DNA of 64,000 bases. It comes from Streptomyces sp. DvalAA-43 (GTDB taxonomy: Bacteria > Actinomycetota > Actinomycetes > Streptomycetales > Streptomycetaceae). The position numbers were made by a program, and so were the translations under genes. Location of the stretch: assembly GCF_900091725.1 (NCBI RefSeq), contig NZ_FMBW01000088.1, positions 21,500-85,499 on the forward strand, in the 5' to 3' direction. Each line of letters starts with the position of its first letter. Within the stretch, counting starts at the first letter, position 1. This document shows positions 32,243 to 42,353 of this stretch, in pieces. The notes below the pieces were generated by a model. It had not been told where the DNA came from. It did no database searches and was given only the letters and a program-made list of their open reading frames with translations.

Positions 32243-33041
32243 GAACGGCAGGACCGGCCAGGGTGACGCAGACGAGATTGGTGACGGCGCGACCGGTGTC
32301 CCAGCCGAGGGACGTGGCCAGGTCGAAGGCGATGTAGCGCTGGAACTGCTCGGTGAACGGCAGCCCCGGCAGATAGGCGATCGAGCTGTTCGAGTCCAGG
32401 GAGAACGGCCAGAAGGAGAGGTTCAGGAGGAAGCCGAACAAGTAGCCGGAGAGCGAGCCGTAGACGGCCAGCATGAGGACCTCCCTGCGACCCGTCGCCC
32501 GGGGGAGGAACCCGGCGAGCATGCCGACGAAGGCGCAGCCGAACATCTGGGACGGCATCCACGGGCCCACGCCGCCGGTGATGAGAGCGGAGGCGAAGAG
32601 GGAGGCGCACCCGAGGGTGAAGCCGAAACCGGAGCCGTACACCAGGCCCGCGAGAACGAGAATGAAGAACACCGTCTCGGTGCCGGCCGTGCCTGCGCCG
32701 AGGGGACGGACGGCCGCGTTGACGGCGGACGGCACGCCCAGCATGGCGAGCGCCTTGGAGTTGATGCCGCCCTCGGCGATCTCGGAGATCACCACACAGA
32801 GCACGATCACCAGCAGCGCACCGAAGACCAGGAGCGGGGTGCAGTTCGAGCCGAACGTGCCGGGCGCGACGAGGAAGGGCCAGAAGAACGCGACGACGCC
32901 CAGCGCGGCGGCCAGGGCGATGACGACCCCGGCCCGGGGGCGCAGGCGAATGGCCGCGGCGTACGTGCTCACGAGTCGGGGTCCGGCTTCGGCCCCGTCG
33001 GCACCCCTTGCGGGGGCCGACGGGGCCGAAGGACGAGTCAC
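32151..33041 (-). CDS. ECF transporter S component
   Basis: 296 aa membrane protein with about 6-8 helices: RAGVVIALAAALGVVAFFWP, LLVFGALLVIVLCVVISEIA, TETVFFILVLAGLVYGSGFG, ASLFASALITGGVGPWMPSQ and MFGCAFVGMLAGF. The FGFTLGCASLFASAL and GPWMPSQMFG block is typical of CbrT-like energy-coupling-factor S components binding a vitamin-type solute. No EcfA/EcfT genes are adjacent, so it must share a module elsewhere. It starts 9 bases after the alkaline phosphatase stop and is probably co-transcribed with it from the PHO-box promoter. Confidence 0.75.
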   Translation of the reverse strand: MTRPSAPSAPARGADGAEAGPRLVSTYAAAIRLRPRAGVVIALAAALGVVAFFWPFLVAPGTFGSNCTPLLVFGALLVIVLCVVISEIAEGGINSKALAMLGVPSAVNAAVRPLGAGTAGTETVFFILVLAGLVYGSGFGFTLGCASLFASALITGGVGPWMPSQMFGCAFVGMLAGFLPRATGRREVLMLAVYGSLSGYLFGFLLNLSFWPFSLDSNSSIAYLPGLPFTEQFQRYIAFDLATSLGWDTGRAVTNLVCVTLAGPAVLTVFRRAARKARFQTPVRFARRDAGPDAAA

Positions 33042-33049
33042 CGGAGCGG

Positions 33050-34423
33050 TCAGCGCACCCGGAGCGCCTCGCGGATCGTGGTGAACAGGTCGGTCTGGTT
33101 GGTGACGCCCAGGACCCGGTAGGCCTGGGGGCCCTGCGCCGCGATCCGGACCTCGGTACCGGTGTGCTCCTGCGACTCACCGGGCGGGTTGGTCGAGTAG
33201 TTCACCTTGAGCTGCTGGCCCTCGTCGGTGACCAGCGTGGAGGACAGGCCGGGCGGCTGGGCCTCCAGGGGCACGATCTGGCTGCTGTGACCGTGGTCGG
33301 CGGTGGTGACGACGAGGGTGTCGGGGTGCTTGGCGGCGTACGCGCGGGCCGTCTTCACCGCACGGTCGAAGGCCGCGGTCTCGCCGATCTGGCCGCACGG
33401 GTCGGCCGCGTGGTCCTGCTTGTCGATCGACGCGCCCTCGACCTGGAGGAAGAAGCCCTTCTTGCTGTGCTTCTGCTTCTGCTTCGCCTCAAGGAGCTGG
33501 ATGGCCTTGGTGGTCTGGTCGGCGAGGTTCGGGGTGCCCGCGGGCCGGCCCGGGTTGGAGGTGACACAGCGCTGGGGGGCGGTGCCGCCCACCGCGGCGG
33601 TCTTGCCGGTCCACTCGGTCGCGACGTTGCCGGACGCGAAGAGCCCGAGCACCGGCTTGCCGCCCTTGACCTTCTTCAGGGCAGAGTTGTCGGTGACGAC
33701 CTGGTAACCCAGCTTCCGCGCCTGCTCGGTGACGGTCAGGCCCTTGTACTTGCCCTGGGTGATCTTCTGGTCGAAGCGCTGCTTGCCGCCGCCGAGCAGG
33801 ACGTCGACCTTGTGGTTCACGCTCTGCTCGGCGATGGAGCCGGGGCCGCCCTTGGCGATGGTGTCGGTGGGGCACTTGGCCATGTCGGCGGGGCCCTGGC
33901 AGGAGCGGTCGGTGACGTGCGAGGCGAGGACGGCCGGGGTGGCGTCGGTCAGCTCGGCGGTGGTCACCGAGCCGGTCGCGTAGCCGCCCTTCTGCGCCAG
34001 TTCCAGAATGGTCGGCACGGCCTTGTCGGTGCGCGGCGTCTTGGAGATCCGCCCGTTGACGGTCTTGACGCCGGTGGCCCAGCCGGTGCCGCTGGCCGCG
34101 GAGTCGGTGACGTAGTCCGGCGTGCCGTCCGCGTGTACCGCGTACGTCGTGTAGGCGCCGGTCAGCGGGAACTTGTCCATGTTCAGGCGGCCGGCCGCGC
34201 CCACGGTGTAGTCGCGGGCGAGGGTGATCTCCGAGTCGCCCATGCCGTCACCGATGAGCAGGATGACGTTCTTCGCCTTGCCGCCCTTGATGGCGTCCTT
34301 CGCGTGCTCCTTGGTGCCGTACGCACCGGCCGTCGCCGTGAGGGCGACCGCGGCGGTGGCGGTGGCGGCGATGACCGCACCGGTGGCTATCAGGTGGCTG
34401 CGGGACAGGCGCTGTCTGGGCAT
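33050..34423 (-). CDS. phoA: Secreted alkaline phosphatase (PhoA type)
   Basis: 457 aa from ATG 34423. Signal peptide MPRQRLSRSHLIATGAVIAA with a following hydrophobic core and AGA/AYG cleavage region. Alkaline-phosphatase landmarks: NVILLIGDGMGDSEITLARD (metal Asp), the nucleophile Ser in YVTDSAASGTGWATG, FFLQVEGASIDKQDHAADPC, VVTTADHGHSSQIV and HTGTEVRIAAQG (metal His). It releases phosphate from organic phosphates outside the cell. A PHO-box-like repeat about 55 bp upstream suggests PhoP control. The ECF S-component gene follows directly. Confidence 0.92.
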   Translation of the reverse strand: MPRQRLSRSHLIATGAVIAATATAAVALTATAGAYGTKEHAKDAIKGGKAKNVILLIGDGMGDSEITLARDYTVGAAGRLNMDKFPLTGAYTTYAVHADGTPDYVTDSAASGTGWATGVKTVNGRISKTPRTDKAVPTILELAQKGGYATGSVTTAELTDATPAVLASHVTDRSCQGPADMAKCPTDTIAKGGPGSIAEQSVNHKVDVLLGGGKQRFDQKITQGKYKGLTVTEQARKLGYQVVTDNSALKKVKGGKPVLGLFASGNVATEWTGKTAAVGGTAPQRCVTSNPGRPAGTPNLADQTTKAIQLLEAKQKQKHSKKGFFLQVEGASIDKQDHAADPCGQIGETAAFDRAVKTARAYAAKHPDTLVVTTADHGHSSQIVPLEAQPPGLSSTLVTDEGQQLKVNYSTNPPGESQEHTGTEVRIAAQGPQAYRVLGVTNQTDLFTTIREALRVR

Positions 34424-34478
34424 GCAAATCTCCTTGATCCGGTCGGCGGGGAGCACCGACGGAGAGCAGCTCATCAGC

Positions 34479-34500
34479 GGCGGGTGAACCGTCGGTGACG
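34479..34500 (-). promoter_or_regulatory. PHO box (PhoP-binding direct repeats)
   Basis: On the minus strand two 11-base direct repeats occur back to back: CGTCACCGACG and GTTCACCCGCC. The second matches the streptomycete PHO-box unit (GTTCACCNNNN) perfectly and the first differs by one base in the heptamer. It is placed 56-77 bp upstream of the phosphatase start. Confidence 0.75.
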
Positions 34501-34639
34501 TGGAGATCGCGTCCGTCCTGCCGGAACATGGCATCGGAGCCCACCGGCGCCCCGGCGGCCCCGGCCGCACGGCAGCGGGCCCCGGCGGAACGAATCCGCC
34601 GGGGCCCGCCGACCGGGTGCGTACGCCCGGTGGCCGGTG

Positions 34640-36088
34640 TCAGTCCGTGCCGGACTCCATCGCGGCCCGGTCCAGCATCGTCTCCTCGTCCGTGGTCTCG
34701 CCGCGCGAGGCGATCGCCTGGGCGCCGCCCTGGTCCATGGCGCCGATCAGGCCGGTCGAGGCGGCCTGGGCGGCGCCGATCGGCGTCGGGTGGCCGGTGC
34801 CGACCAGACCCAGGCCCGCGTACTGCTCCAGCCGCGCGCGGGAGTCGGCGATGTCCAGGTTCCGCATGGTGAGCTGGCCGATCCGGTCCACCGGGCCGAA
34901 CGCCGAGTCCTCGGTGCGCTCCATGGAGAGCTTGTCCGGGTGGTAGCTGAACGCCGGGCCCGTGGTGTCGAGGACCGAGTAGTCCTCGCCGCGCCGCAGC
35001 CGCAGCGTCACCTCGCCGGTGACGGCCGCGCCGACCCAGCGCTGGAGCGACTCGCGGATCATCAGCGCCTGCGGGTCCAGCCAGCGGCCCTCGTACATCA
35101 GCCGGCCGAGCCGCCGGCCCTCGTTGTGGTACGCCGCCAGGGTGTCCTCGTTGTGGATCGCGTTGACCAGGCGCTCGTAGGCGATGTGCAGCAGCGCCAT
35201 GCCGGGCGCCTCGTAGATGCCGCGGCTCTTGGCCTCGATGATCCGGTTCTCGATCTGGTCGGACATGCCGAGGCCGTGGCGGCCGCCGATCGCGTTGGCC
35301 TCCATCACGAGGTCGACCGGGGAGGCGAACTCCTTGCCGTTGACCGTGACCGGGCGGCCCTGGTCGAAGCCGATCGTCACGTCCTCCGTGAGGATCTCCA
35401 CCGACGGGTCCCAGAACCGCACGCCCATGATCGGGTCGACCGTCTCGACCCCGGTGTCGAGGTGCTCCAGGGTCTTGGCCTCGTGCGTGGCACCCCAGAT
35501 GTTGGCGTCCGTGGAGTACGCCTTCTCCGTCGAGTCCCGGTAGGGCAGCCCGTGCGCGAGCAGCCACTCGGACATCTCCTTGCGGCCGCCGAGCTCCGTG
35601 ACGAAGTCCGCGTCCAGCCAGGGCTTGTAGATCCGCAGGTGCGGGTTGGCGAGCAGCCCGTACCGGTAGAACCGCTCGATGTCGTTGCCCTTGAACGTGG
35701 AGCCGTCGCCCCAGATCTGCACCCCGTCCTCCAGCATGGCCCGCACCAGCAGCGTGCCGGTCACGGCCCGCCCCAGAGGCGTGGTGTTGAAGTACGGGCG
35801 CCCGCCCGACCTGATGTGGAACGCGCCGCAGGCGAGCGCGGCCAGCCCTTCCTCGACCAGCGCGGCACGGCAGTCGACGAGCCGGGTGATCTCGGCGCCG
35901 TACGCGGAGGCGCGGCCGGGCACGGACGCGATGTCGGGCTCGTCGTACTGGCCGATGTCGGCGGTGTACGTGCAGGGGACGGCACCCTTGTCACGCATCC
36001 AGGCGACGGCGACGGAGGTATCGAGCCCGCCGGAGAAGGCGATGCCGACGCGCTCGCCGGTGGGGAGGGAGGTGAGGACTTTGGACAT
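34640..36088 (-). CDS. argG: Argininosuccinate synthase
   Basis: 482 aa from ATG 36088 (an upstream in-frame ATG at 36106/36103 region would lie in the ArgR-site area). Joins citrulline and aspartate with ATP in arginine synthesis. P-loop of PP-loop ATPases: RVGIAFSGGLDTSVAVAWMR; then TYTADIGQYDEPDI, FNTTPLGRAVTGTLLVRAML, IWGDGSTFKGNDIERFYRYG, STDANIWGATHEAKTLEHLD and GLGMSDQIENRIIEAKSRGI. This is the longer ArgG type with a C-terminal extension. Single gene; strand-opposite to nothing overlapping. Probably repressed by ArgR. Confidence 0.95.
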   Translation of the reverse strand: MSKVLTSLPTGERVGIAFSGGLDTSVAVAWMRDKGAVPCTYTADIGQYDEPDIASVPGRASAYGAEITRLVDCRAALVEEGLAALACGAFHIRSGGRPYFNTTPLGRAVTGTLLVRAMLEDGVQIWGDGSTFKGNDIERFYRYGLLANPHLRIYKPWLDADFVTELGGRKEMSEWLLAHGLPYRDSTEKAYSTDANIWGATHEAKTLEHLDTGVETVDPIMGVRFWDPSVEILTEDVTIGFDQGRPVTVNGKEFASPVDLVMEANAIGGRHGLGMSDQIENRIIEAKSRGIYEAPGMALLHIAYERLVNAIHNEDTLAAYHNEGRRLGRLMYEGRWLDPQALMIRESLQRWVGAAVTGEVTLRLRRGEDYSVLDTTGPAFSYHPDKLSMERTEDSAFGPVDRIGQLTMRNLDIADSRARLEQYAGLGLVGTGHPTPIGAAQAASTGLIGAMDQGGAQAIASRGETTDEETMLDRAAMESGTD

Positions 36089-36093
36089 AGGAA

Positions 36094-36124
36094 GACTATG
36101 CATCACTTCGCATGATCATGCAAC
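36094..36124 (-). promoter_or_regulatory. Probable ARG box (ArgR operator) upstream of argG
   Basis: GCATGATCATGC (36110-36121) is a perfect 12-bp palindrome, followed 6 bases on by a second TGCAT half site (TATGCAT 36097-36103). Paired AT-rich palindromes with TGCAT/ATGCA cores are the known form of streptomycete ARG boxes. It lies 6-36 bp upstream of the start codon. Confidence 0.65.
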
Positions 36125-36238
36125 ATCGCCAGGTCGGGCGGGCGCGCCGCGGCCGGTGCTCCCCGGTGACGCACCGCGCGGCCGGGCGAATCGCCCGGCC
36201 GCGCGGCCCTGATCGATGCTCGGTGGAACGGGCGACCG

Positions 36239-37519
<1,281 letters not shown>

Positions 37520-37620
37520 GTCTCCTCGTGGGGGAGGGAACTTGCTTGTGGGGGGCGGGCGGTCGGCCATCGCGTGGACTTGGCATGAACGTGCAAAGGC
37601 CGTTCCGGTGGGAACCGTAG

Positions 37621-37656
37621 ATGGACTAGACCAGTCGGGTCAATGGTTCGGACCAA
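37621..37656. promoter_or_regulatory. DasR-responsive elements / chitinase promoter repeats
   Basis: ATGGACTAGACCAGT (37621-37635) matches the dre palindrome A(C/G)TGGTCTAGACCA(G/C)T except for one central base and an end base. A second, weaker copy ATGGTTCGGACCAA is at 37643-37656, in the same direction, giving the tandem repeat seen at many chitinase promoters. They lie 100-140 bp before the chitinase start. Confidence 0.7.
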
Positions 37657-37891
37657 CTCCGGTGATCGCCGCGCCCGGTGCCGAGTCGCCCGGTCACCCC
37701 GTGACGGATATCGTCCGATCGGGCATACTCAAGCCGCCACAGCCGCCGGCCAGCAGCTCTCGTAATCCGAGGGGGCGGCGTCGGCTGAGCAGCAGTGCTT
37801 TTCCGGGCCCGCCCGGAAACCCACGGCGGCGCCGCCCACACCCCTCGCGCGCGCGACCGTCGCAACGCCCGACAGGGAGGAGAGCGCCGTC

Positions 37892-39064
37892 ATGACCGAC
37901 CGTGCCCCGCACGTGGTGGAACGCCGTCTGCCCACCGAGGAGTCCAGGCAACTCGTCGCGCTCGTCCGCGACATCGCCCAGCGGGAGATCTCGCCCGGGG
38001 CGGCCGAGGAGGAGGAAGCGGGCCGGTTCCCGCGCGAGGTCTTCACCCTGCTCTCCGATTCCGGACTGCTGGGACTGCCCTACGACTCCGCCTACGGCGG
38101 CGGCGACCAGCCGTACGAGGTCTACCTCCAGGTCCTCGAAGAGCTCGCGGCCGCCCGGCTCACCGTCGGCCTCGGCGTCAGCGTCCACTCCCTCGCCTGC
38201 CACGCGGTCGCCGGATACGGCACCAAGGAGCAGCGGACCGAACACCTCCCGGCGATGCTGGGAGGGGGCCTGCTGGGCGCCTACTGCCTCTCCGAGCCCG
38301 CCGCGGGCTCCGATGCCGCCTCGCTCCGTACGAAGGCCGCACGGGACGGCGACGACTGGGTGATCACCGGCACCAAGGCGTGGATCACCCACGGTGGAGT
38401 CGCCGACTTCTACACGGTCCTGGCCCGCACCGGAGTCGAGGGCGCCCGTGGGATCACCGCGTTCCTGGTGCCCGGCGACGCCGAGGGGCTCGAAGCCGCC
38501 GCCCCCGAGAAGAAGATGGGGATGAAGGGCTCGCCCACCGCCCAGCTCAACTTCGACGGCGTCCGGGTCTCCGACGCGCGCCGGATCGGCGAGGAGGGCC
38601 AGGGCTTCGCGATCGCCCTGTCCGCGCTCGACTCCGGGCGCCTCGGCATCGCCGCCTGCGCGATCGGCGTCGCCCAGGCGGCCCTGAACGAGGCCGTCGG
38701 CTACGCCGCCGGACGGCAGCAGTTCGGCCGCCCCATCGCGGACTTCCAGGGACTGCGCTTCATGCTCGCCGACATGGCCACCCAGATCGAGGCGGGCCGG
38801 GCGCTCTACCTGGAGGCGGCCCGGCTCCGCGACGAGGACAAGCCCTTCTCGCGCCAGGCGGCCATGGCCAAGCTCTTCTGCACGGACACCGCCATGCGGG
38901 TCACCGTCGACGCGGTCCAGGTGCTCGGCGGATACGGCTACACCCTCGACTTCCCCGTCGAGAGGCTGATGCGCGAGGCCAAGGTGCTGCAGATCGTCGA
39001 GGGCACCAATCAGATCCAGCGGATGGTCATCGCGCGCCACCTCGCAGGTCCTGAGACGCGCTGA
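37892..39064 (+). CDS. Acyl-CoA dehydrogenase
   Basis: 390 aa FAD enzyme. Landmarks: LLGLPYDSAYGGGDQPYEVY, GAYCLSEPAAGSDAASLRTK (FAD/substrate loop), KAWITHGGVADFYTVLART, KKMGMKGSPTAQLNFDGVRV, GRQQFGRPIADFQGLRFMLA, VLGGYGYTLDFPVERLMREA and the catalytic Glu in IVEGTNQIQR. Oxidises acyl-CoA to enoyl-CoA with ETF as electron acceptor. ATG 37892 follows GGGAGGAGAG. Chain-length preference unknown; likely amino-acid or fatty acid degradation. Confidence 0.93.
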   Translation: MTDRAPHVVERRLPTEESRQLVALVRDIAQREISPGAAEEEEAGRFPREVFTLLSDSGLLGLPYDSAYGGGDQPYEVYLQVLEELAAARLTVGLGVSVHSLACHAVAGYGTKEQRTEHLPAMLGGGLLGAYCLSEPAAGSDAASLRTKAARDGDDWVITGTKAWITHGGVADFYTVLARTGVEGARGITAFLVPGDAEGLEAAAPEKKMGMKGSPTAQLNFDGVRVSDARRIGEEGQGFAIALSALDSGRLGIAACAIGVAQAALNEAVGYAAGRQQFGRPIADFQGLRFMLADMATQIEAGRALYLEAARLRDEDKPFSRQAAMAKLFCTDTAMRVTVDAVQVLGGYGYTLDFPVERLMREAKVLQIVEGTNQIQRMVIARHLAGPETR

Positions 39065-39338
39065 CCCGCGGCGGCCGGTCCGACCACACCGGCGTCGTCA
39101 TGACCCGGTTCCACTCCTGGTCGTGGCGGCCCGGCAGGGTCCGGTCCGCGCTCTCCCAATGACGCAGCAGGGCCCGGTAGATGGGCGGATCGGTGGAGTG
39201 CGGCACGGGCCGGGGCTCCGAACGGGGAGACGCGGGCCGGGGCACCGGCTGCACACCGGGCTGCGGAACCGATTCTTCGACGGTGGGAGCGGCGAGGCGG
39301 CGACGGCCGGGACCGGCCGTTGAGTGCAGCAGGGTCAT
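39027..39338 (-). CDS. Small hypothetical protein
   Basis: 103 aa. A Pro-rich variable N-terminus is followed by a conserved-looking C-terminal motif PPIYRALLRHWESADRTLPG, RHDQEWNRVMTTPVWSD, a pattern I have seen in short streptomycete proteins of unknown function. The 3' end overlaps the acyl-CoA dehydrogenase 3' end (opposite strand) by 38 bp. No signal or membrane segment. Confidence 0.6.
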   Translation of the reverse strand: MTLLHSTAGPGRRRLAAPTVEESVPQPGVQPVPRPASPRSEPRPVPHSTDPPIYRALLRHWESADRTLPGRHDQEWNRVMTTPVWSDRPPRVSASQDLRGGAR

Positions 39339-39495
39339 ACCTGGCCAACGGCGCGGGGCGGGCCCTGGTCACTGCCGGGCCGAATCGAGAGCCCGTTCGC
39401 CCCGTCCCCGGGCCTGCCGGGTCCTCACCGCGGGCACCACGTCGGTCGGCCGTCGTGGTGCGGCGCAGGGCTTCGGGCGGGTGCGGGGGCTGCCG

Positions 39496-39876
39496 TCAGG
39501 CGGCGTCGCGGCGCATCCGCAGCGGACGCGAGCCGGGGCCGCCGGCGTGCGAGAACGGCTGCATTCTCCAGTCGAGCCCCTGAGGGAGCGTCAACAGCAG
39601 GCCCGTCTCCTGCTCCTGGGCGTCGAGCGAGTCGTCGGCGGGCCGCGACTGCGCCGCCGCGCGGCCCGTACCGGCGCAGACGGTCAGCACGAACGGATTC
39701 CACGGCGTCGGGCACAGCGCGTGCTCCGGCAGTACGTCCTCGTCCGCCAGCAGCGCGATCGGCTGCGCGCAGTCCGGGCAGATCACCCGGTACATCTCGA
39801 AGGTGTCGTACGCGTCGGGAGCGGTGTCCTCGACAGGATCCGGTTCGGTACGTCCGGTGAGCTTCAGGCTCTGCAT
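39496..39876 (-). CDS. Hypothetical protein with Cys pairs
   Basis: 126 aa from ATG 39876. MQSLKLTGRTEPDPVEDTAP, then MYRVICPDCAQPIALLADED and HALCPTPWNPFVLTVC: the CPDC and CP residues suggest a small zinc-ribbon-like fold. The C-terminal part contains LTLPQGLDWRMQPFSHAGGP. Streptomycete family of unknown function. A preceding GGGGGGAA is its likely RBS. Divergent from the Lrp gene over ~200 bp. Confidence 0.65.
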   Translation of the reverse strand: MQSLKLTGRTEPDPVEDTAPDAYDTFEMYRVICPDCAQPIALLADEDVLPEHALCPTPWNPFVLTVCAGTGRAAAQSRPADDSLDAQEQETGLLLTLPQGLDWRMQPFSHAGGPGSRPLRMRRDAA

Positions 39877-40079
39877 GGGAAATTCCCCCCTCAGGTGGGC
39901 CGACCAGGCGACACGGCCTCGACCACAGCAAGCACTTCCCTCCGCGCATCGGCCGTAACCGCGAGGTGGGCGGCTACCCACCCGTAAACCTGTGGCATTC
40001 GTCACATGCCCGCCACAGTTACCCCTCCGTGGCCCCTGCGGCTGTGCCTGGAGGGACCCGGGGCAATAGGTTGATCCGT

Positions 40080-40520
40080 ATGGAGGAGCTGGACCGACAG
40101 ATCGTGGAGTTGCTCGTCAGGGACGGGCGGATGAGCTACACCGACCTGGGCAAGGCCACGGGCCTGTCCACATCGGCCGTTCATCAGCGCGTCCGCAGGC
40201 TGGAGCAGCGCGGGGTGATCCGGGGCTACGCCGCGGTCGTCGACCCCGAGGCCATCGGCCTGCCGCTCACCGCGTTCATCTCGGTGAAACCCTTCGACCC
40301 GAGCGCGCCGGACGACATCTCCGAGCGGCTCGCGGAGGTCCCTGAGCTGGAGGCGTGCCACAGCGTCGCGGGTGACGAGAACTACATCCTCAAGGTGCGT
40401 GTCGCCACGCCGCTGGAGCTGGAGCACCTGCTCACCCGGATCCGCTCGCTCGCCGGTGTCTCCACCCGGACCACCGTCGTGCTGTCCACCCCGTACGAGG
40501 CCCGGCCGCCGCGGATCTGA
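40080..40520 (+). CDS. Lrp/AsnC-family transcriptional regulator
   Basis: 146 aa from ATG 40080. N-terminal HTH: MEELDRQIVELLVRDGRMSY, TDLGKATGLSTSAVHQRVRR, LEQRGVIRGYAAVVDPEAIG. C-terminal RAM ligand domain: LTAFISVKPFDPS, ELEACHSVAGDENYILKVRV and TTVVLSTPYEARPP. No RBS is obvious, and an AATAGGTT lies just before the ATG, so transcription may be leaderless. Probably senses an amino acid; target may include the neighbouring amidohydrolase gene. Confidence 0.88.
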   Translation: MEELDRQIVELLVRDGRMSYTDLGKATGLSTSAVHQRVRRLEQRGVIRGYAAVVDPEAIGLPLTAFISVKPFDPSAPDDISERLAEVPELEACHSVAGDENYILKVRVATPLELEHLLTRIRSLAGVSTRTTVVLSTPYEARPPRI

Positions 40521-40566
40521 GGGGGTCGCGGACCGCGCGGCTCCGGGCAGGCGCGAGACTGGTCCC

Positions 40567-42213
40567 ATGACCGAGAGCACCGCCCCCCAGAGCGAACACC
40601 GCACCGTGCTGCTGCGCGGTGGAGACGTCCACAGCCCCGCCGACCCCTTCGCCACCGCCATGGTGGTCGAACGCGGCCATGTCGCCTGGGTGGGCTCGGA
40701 AGGGGCCGCCGACGCCTTCGCGAGCGGCGTCGACGAGGTGATCGACCTCGACGGTGCGCTGGTCACCCCCGCGTTCACCGACGCCCATGTGCACACCACA
40801 TCGACCGGCCTGGCGCTCACCGGCCTCGATCTGTCCGGCAGTCGGACCCTCGGCGAGGCGCTCGGCCTGCTGCGCGCGTACGTGGCCGCGCACCCCGGGG
40901 ACCGGGTGGTCCTCGGCCACGGCTGGGACGCCACGCGCTGGCCCGAGCAGCGGCCCCCGTCGCGCGGCGAGCTCGACGGGGCGGCCGGCGGGCGGCCGGT
41001 CTACCTGCCCCGGGTCGACGTGCACTCCGCGGTCGCCACCACCGCCCTGCTCGACCTGGTCCCGGGCGTCACCGGACTGACCGGCTACCACCCCGACGCC
41101 CCGCTCACGGGCGCCGCCCACCACGCGGTCCGCTCCGCCGCCCACGGCGCCGTCTCGCCGCGCCAGCGCGCCGAGGCCCAGCGCGCCGCCCTGCGGCACG
41201 CCGCCTCGCTCGGCATCGGCACCGTCCACGAGTGCGGTGGCCCCGACATCTCCGACGAGGAGGACTTCGCCGCACTGCTGAAGCTCGCCGCCGCCGAGAA
41301 CGGGCCGCGGGTCTTCGGCTACTGGGCCGAGCGGGTCGCCGACGAGAAGGACGCCCGCCGGATCCGGGAGCTCGGCGCCGTCGGAGCGGCCGGGGACCTC
41401 TTCGTGGACGGCTCGCTCGGCTCGCACACCGCCTGCCTGCACGAGCCGTACGCCGACGGCCCGGCCGGCGGCACGGGCACCGCCCACCTGGACGCGGCAC
41501 AGATCGCCGCCCATGTCACCGCCTGCACCGAGGCGGGGCTCCAGGCAGGCTTCCACGCCATCGGGGACGCGGCGGTCTCCGCCGTGGTGGACGGGGTCCG
41601 GGCCGCCGCCGAGAAGCTCGGCCTGCCCCGGATCCGGGGCGCCCGGCATCGCGTCGAGCACGCCGAGATGCTCACTCCCGAGACCGTCGCCGCCTTCGCG
41701 GAGCTGGGTCTGACCGCCTCCGTCCAGCCCGCCTTCGACGCGGCCTGGGGCGGCGAGGAGGGCATGTACGCCCAGCGGCTCGGCGTCGAGCGGGCCAGGA
41801 CCCTCAACCCGTACGCGGAGCTCCTGCGCGCCGGTGTGCCGCTGGCCTTCGGCTCCGACAGCCCGGTCACCCCGCTCGACCCGTGGGGCACCGTACGGGC
41901 CGCCGCCTTCCATCGCACGCCCGAGCACCGGATCTCCGTACGGGCGGGCTTCACCGCCCACACGCGGGGCGGCTGGCGGGCCGTCGGCCGTGACGACGCG
42001 GGGACCCTGGTGCCCGGCGCCCCGGCCGACTACGCGGTCTGGCGCACCGCTGACCTGGTGGTCCAGGCCCCGGACGACCGGGTCGCCCGCTGGTCGACGG
42101 ACCCCCGCTCGGGAACGCCCGGCCTGCCCGATCTCACCCCCGGTGCCGAACTGCCGGTCTGCCTGCGGACCGTGGTCCTCGGACAAACGGTCTATGCACG
42201 GCCGAACGAGTGA
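40567..42213 (+). CDS. Amidohydrolase (YtcJ-like metal-dependent hydrolase)
   Basis: 548 aa amidohydrolase superfamily (Amidohydro_3). Composite beta-sandwich ends and TIM barrel: TPAFTDAHVHTTSTGLALTG (metal HxH at residues ~75-77), GTVHECGGPDISDEEDFAAL, the mid-barrel GLQAGFHAIGDAAVSAVVDG and RHRVEHAEMLTPE (metal His), and late Asp in LAFGSDSPVTPLDPW. Cytoplasmic; related enzymes deacylate or hydrolyse imides and formamides, true substrate unknown. ATG 40567; 46 bp after the Lrp gene on the same strand, so possibly one unit. Confidence 0.9.
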   Translation: MTESTAPQSEHRTVLLRGGDVHSPADPFATAMVVERGHVAWVGSEGAADAFASGVDEVIDLDGALVTPAFTDAHVHTTSTGLALTGLDLSGSRTLGEALGLLRAYVAAHPGDRVVLGHGWDATRWPEQRPPSRGELDGAAGGRPVYLPRVDVHSAVATTALLDLVPGVTGLTGYHPDAPLTGAAHHAVRSAAHGAVSPRQRAEAQRAALRHAASLGIGTVHECGGPDISDEEDFAALLKLAAAENGPRVFGYWAERVADEKDARRIRELGAVGAAGDLFVDGSLGSHTACLHEPYADGPAGGTGTAHLDAAQIAAHVTACTEAGLQAGFHAIGDAAVSAVVDGVRAAAEKLGLPRIRGARHRVEHAEMLTPETVAAFAELGLTASVQPAFDAAWGGEEGMYAQRLGVERARTLNPYAELLRAGVPLAFGSDSPVTPLDPWGTVRAAAFHRTPEHRISVRAGFTAHTRGGWRAVGRDDAGTLVPGAPADYAVWRTADLVVQAPDDRVARWSTDPRSGTPGLPDLTPGAELPVCLRTVVLGQTVYARPNE

Positions 42214-42322
42214 CGTGCGGACATTTCGCATCGTCACCGGTGGTGGGCCCCGTTCCGCCGCGACCTGCGGATCTTCACTACTGACCAGGCAACTTTCGTA
42301 AATATTGCAGGTCAGACGGCTA

Positions 42323-42353
42323 TTGACAGAACGCGCCCACCGGCCGGTAGGTT
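42323..42353 (+). promoter_or_regulatory. HrdB-type promoter
   Basis: TTGACA at 42323-42328 and TAGGTT at 42348-42353, separated by 19 bp, fit the vegetative sigma-factor promoter of Streptomyces. It lies 410 bp ahead of ppm1 and directly before a stable hairpin, so it may drive a small RNA, a long leader, or both. Confidence 0.6.
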
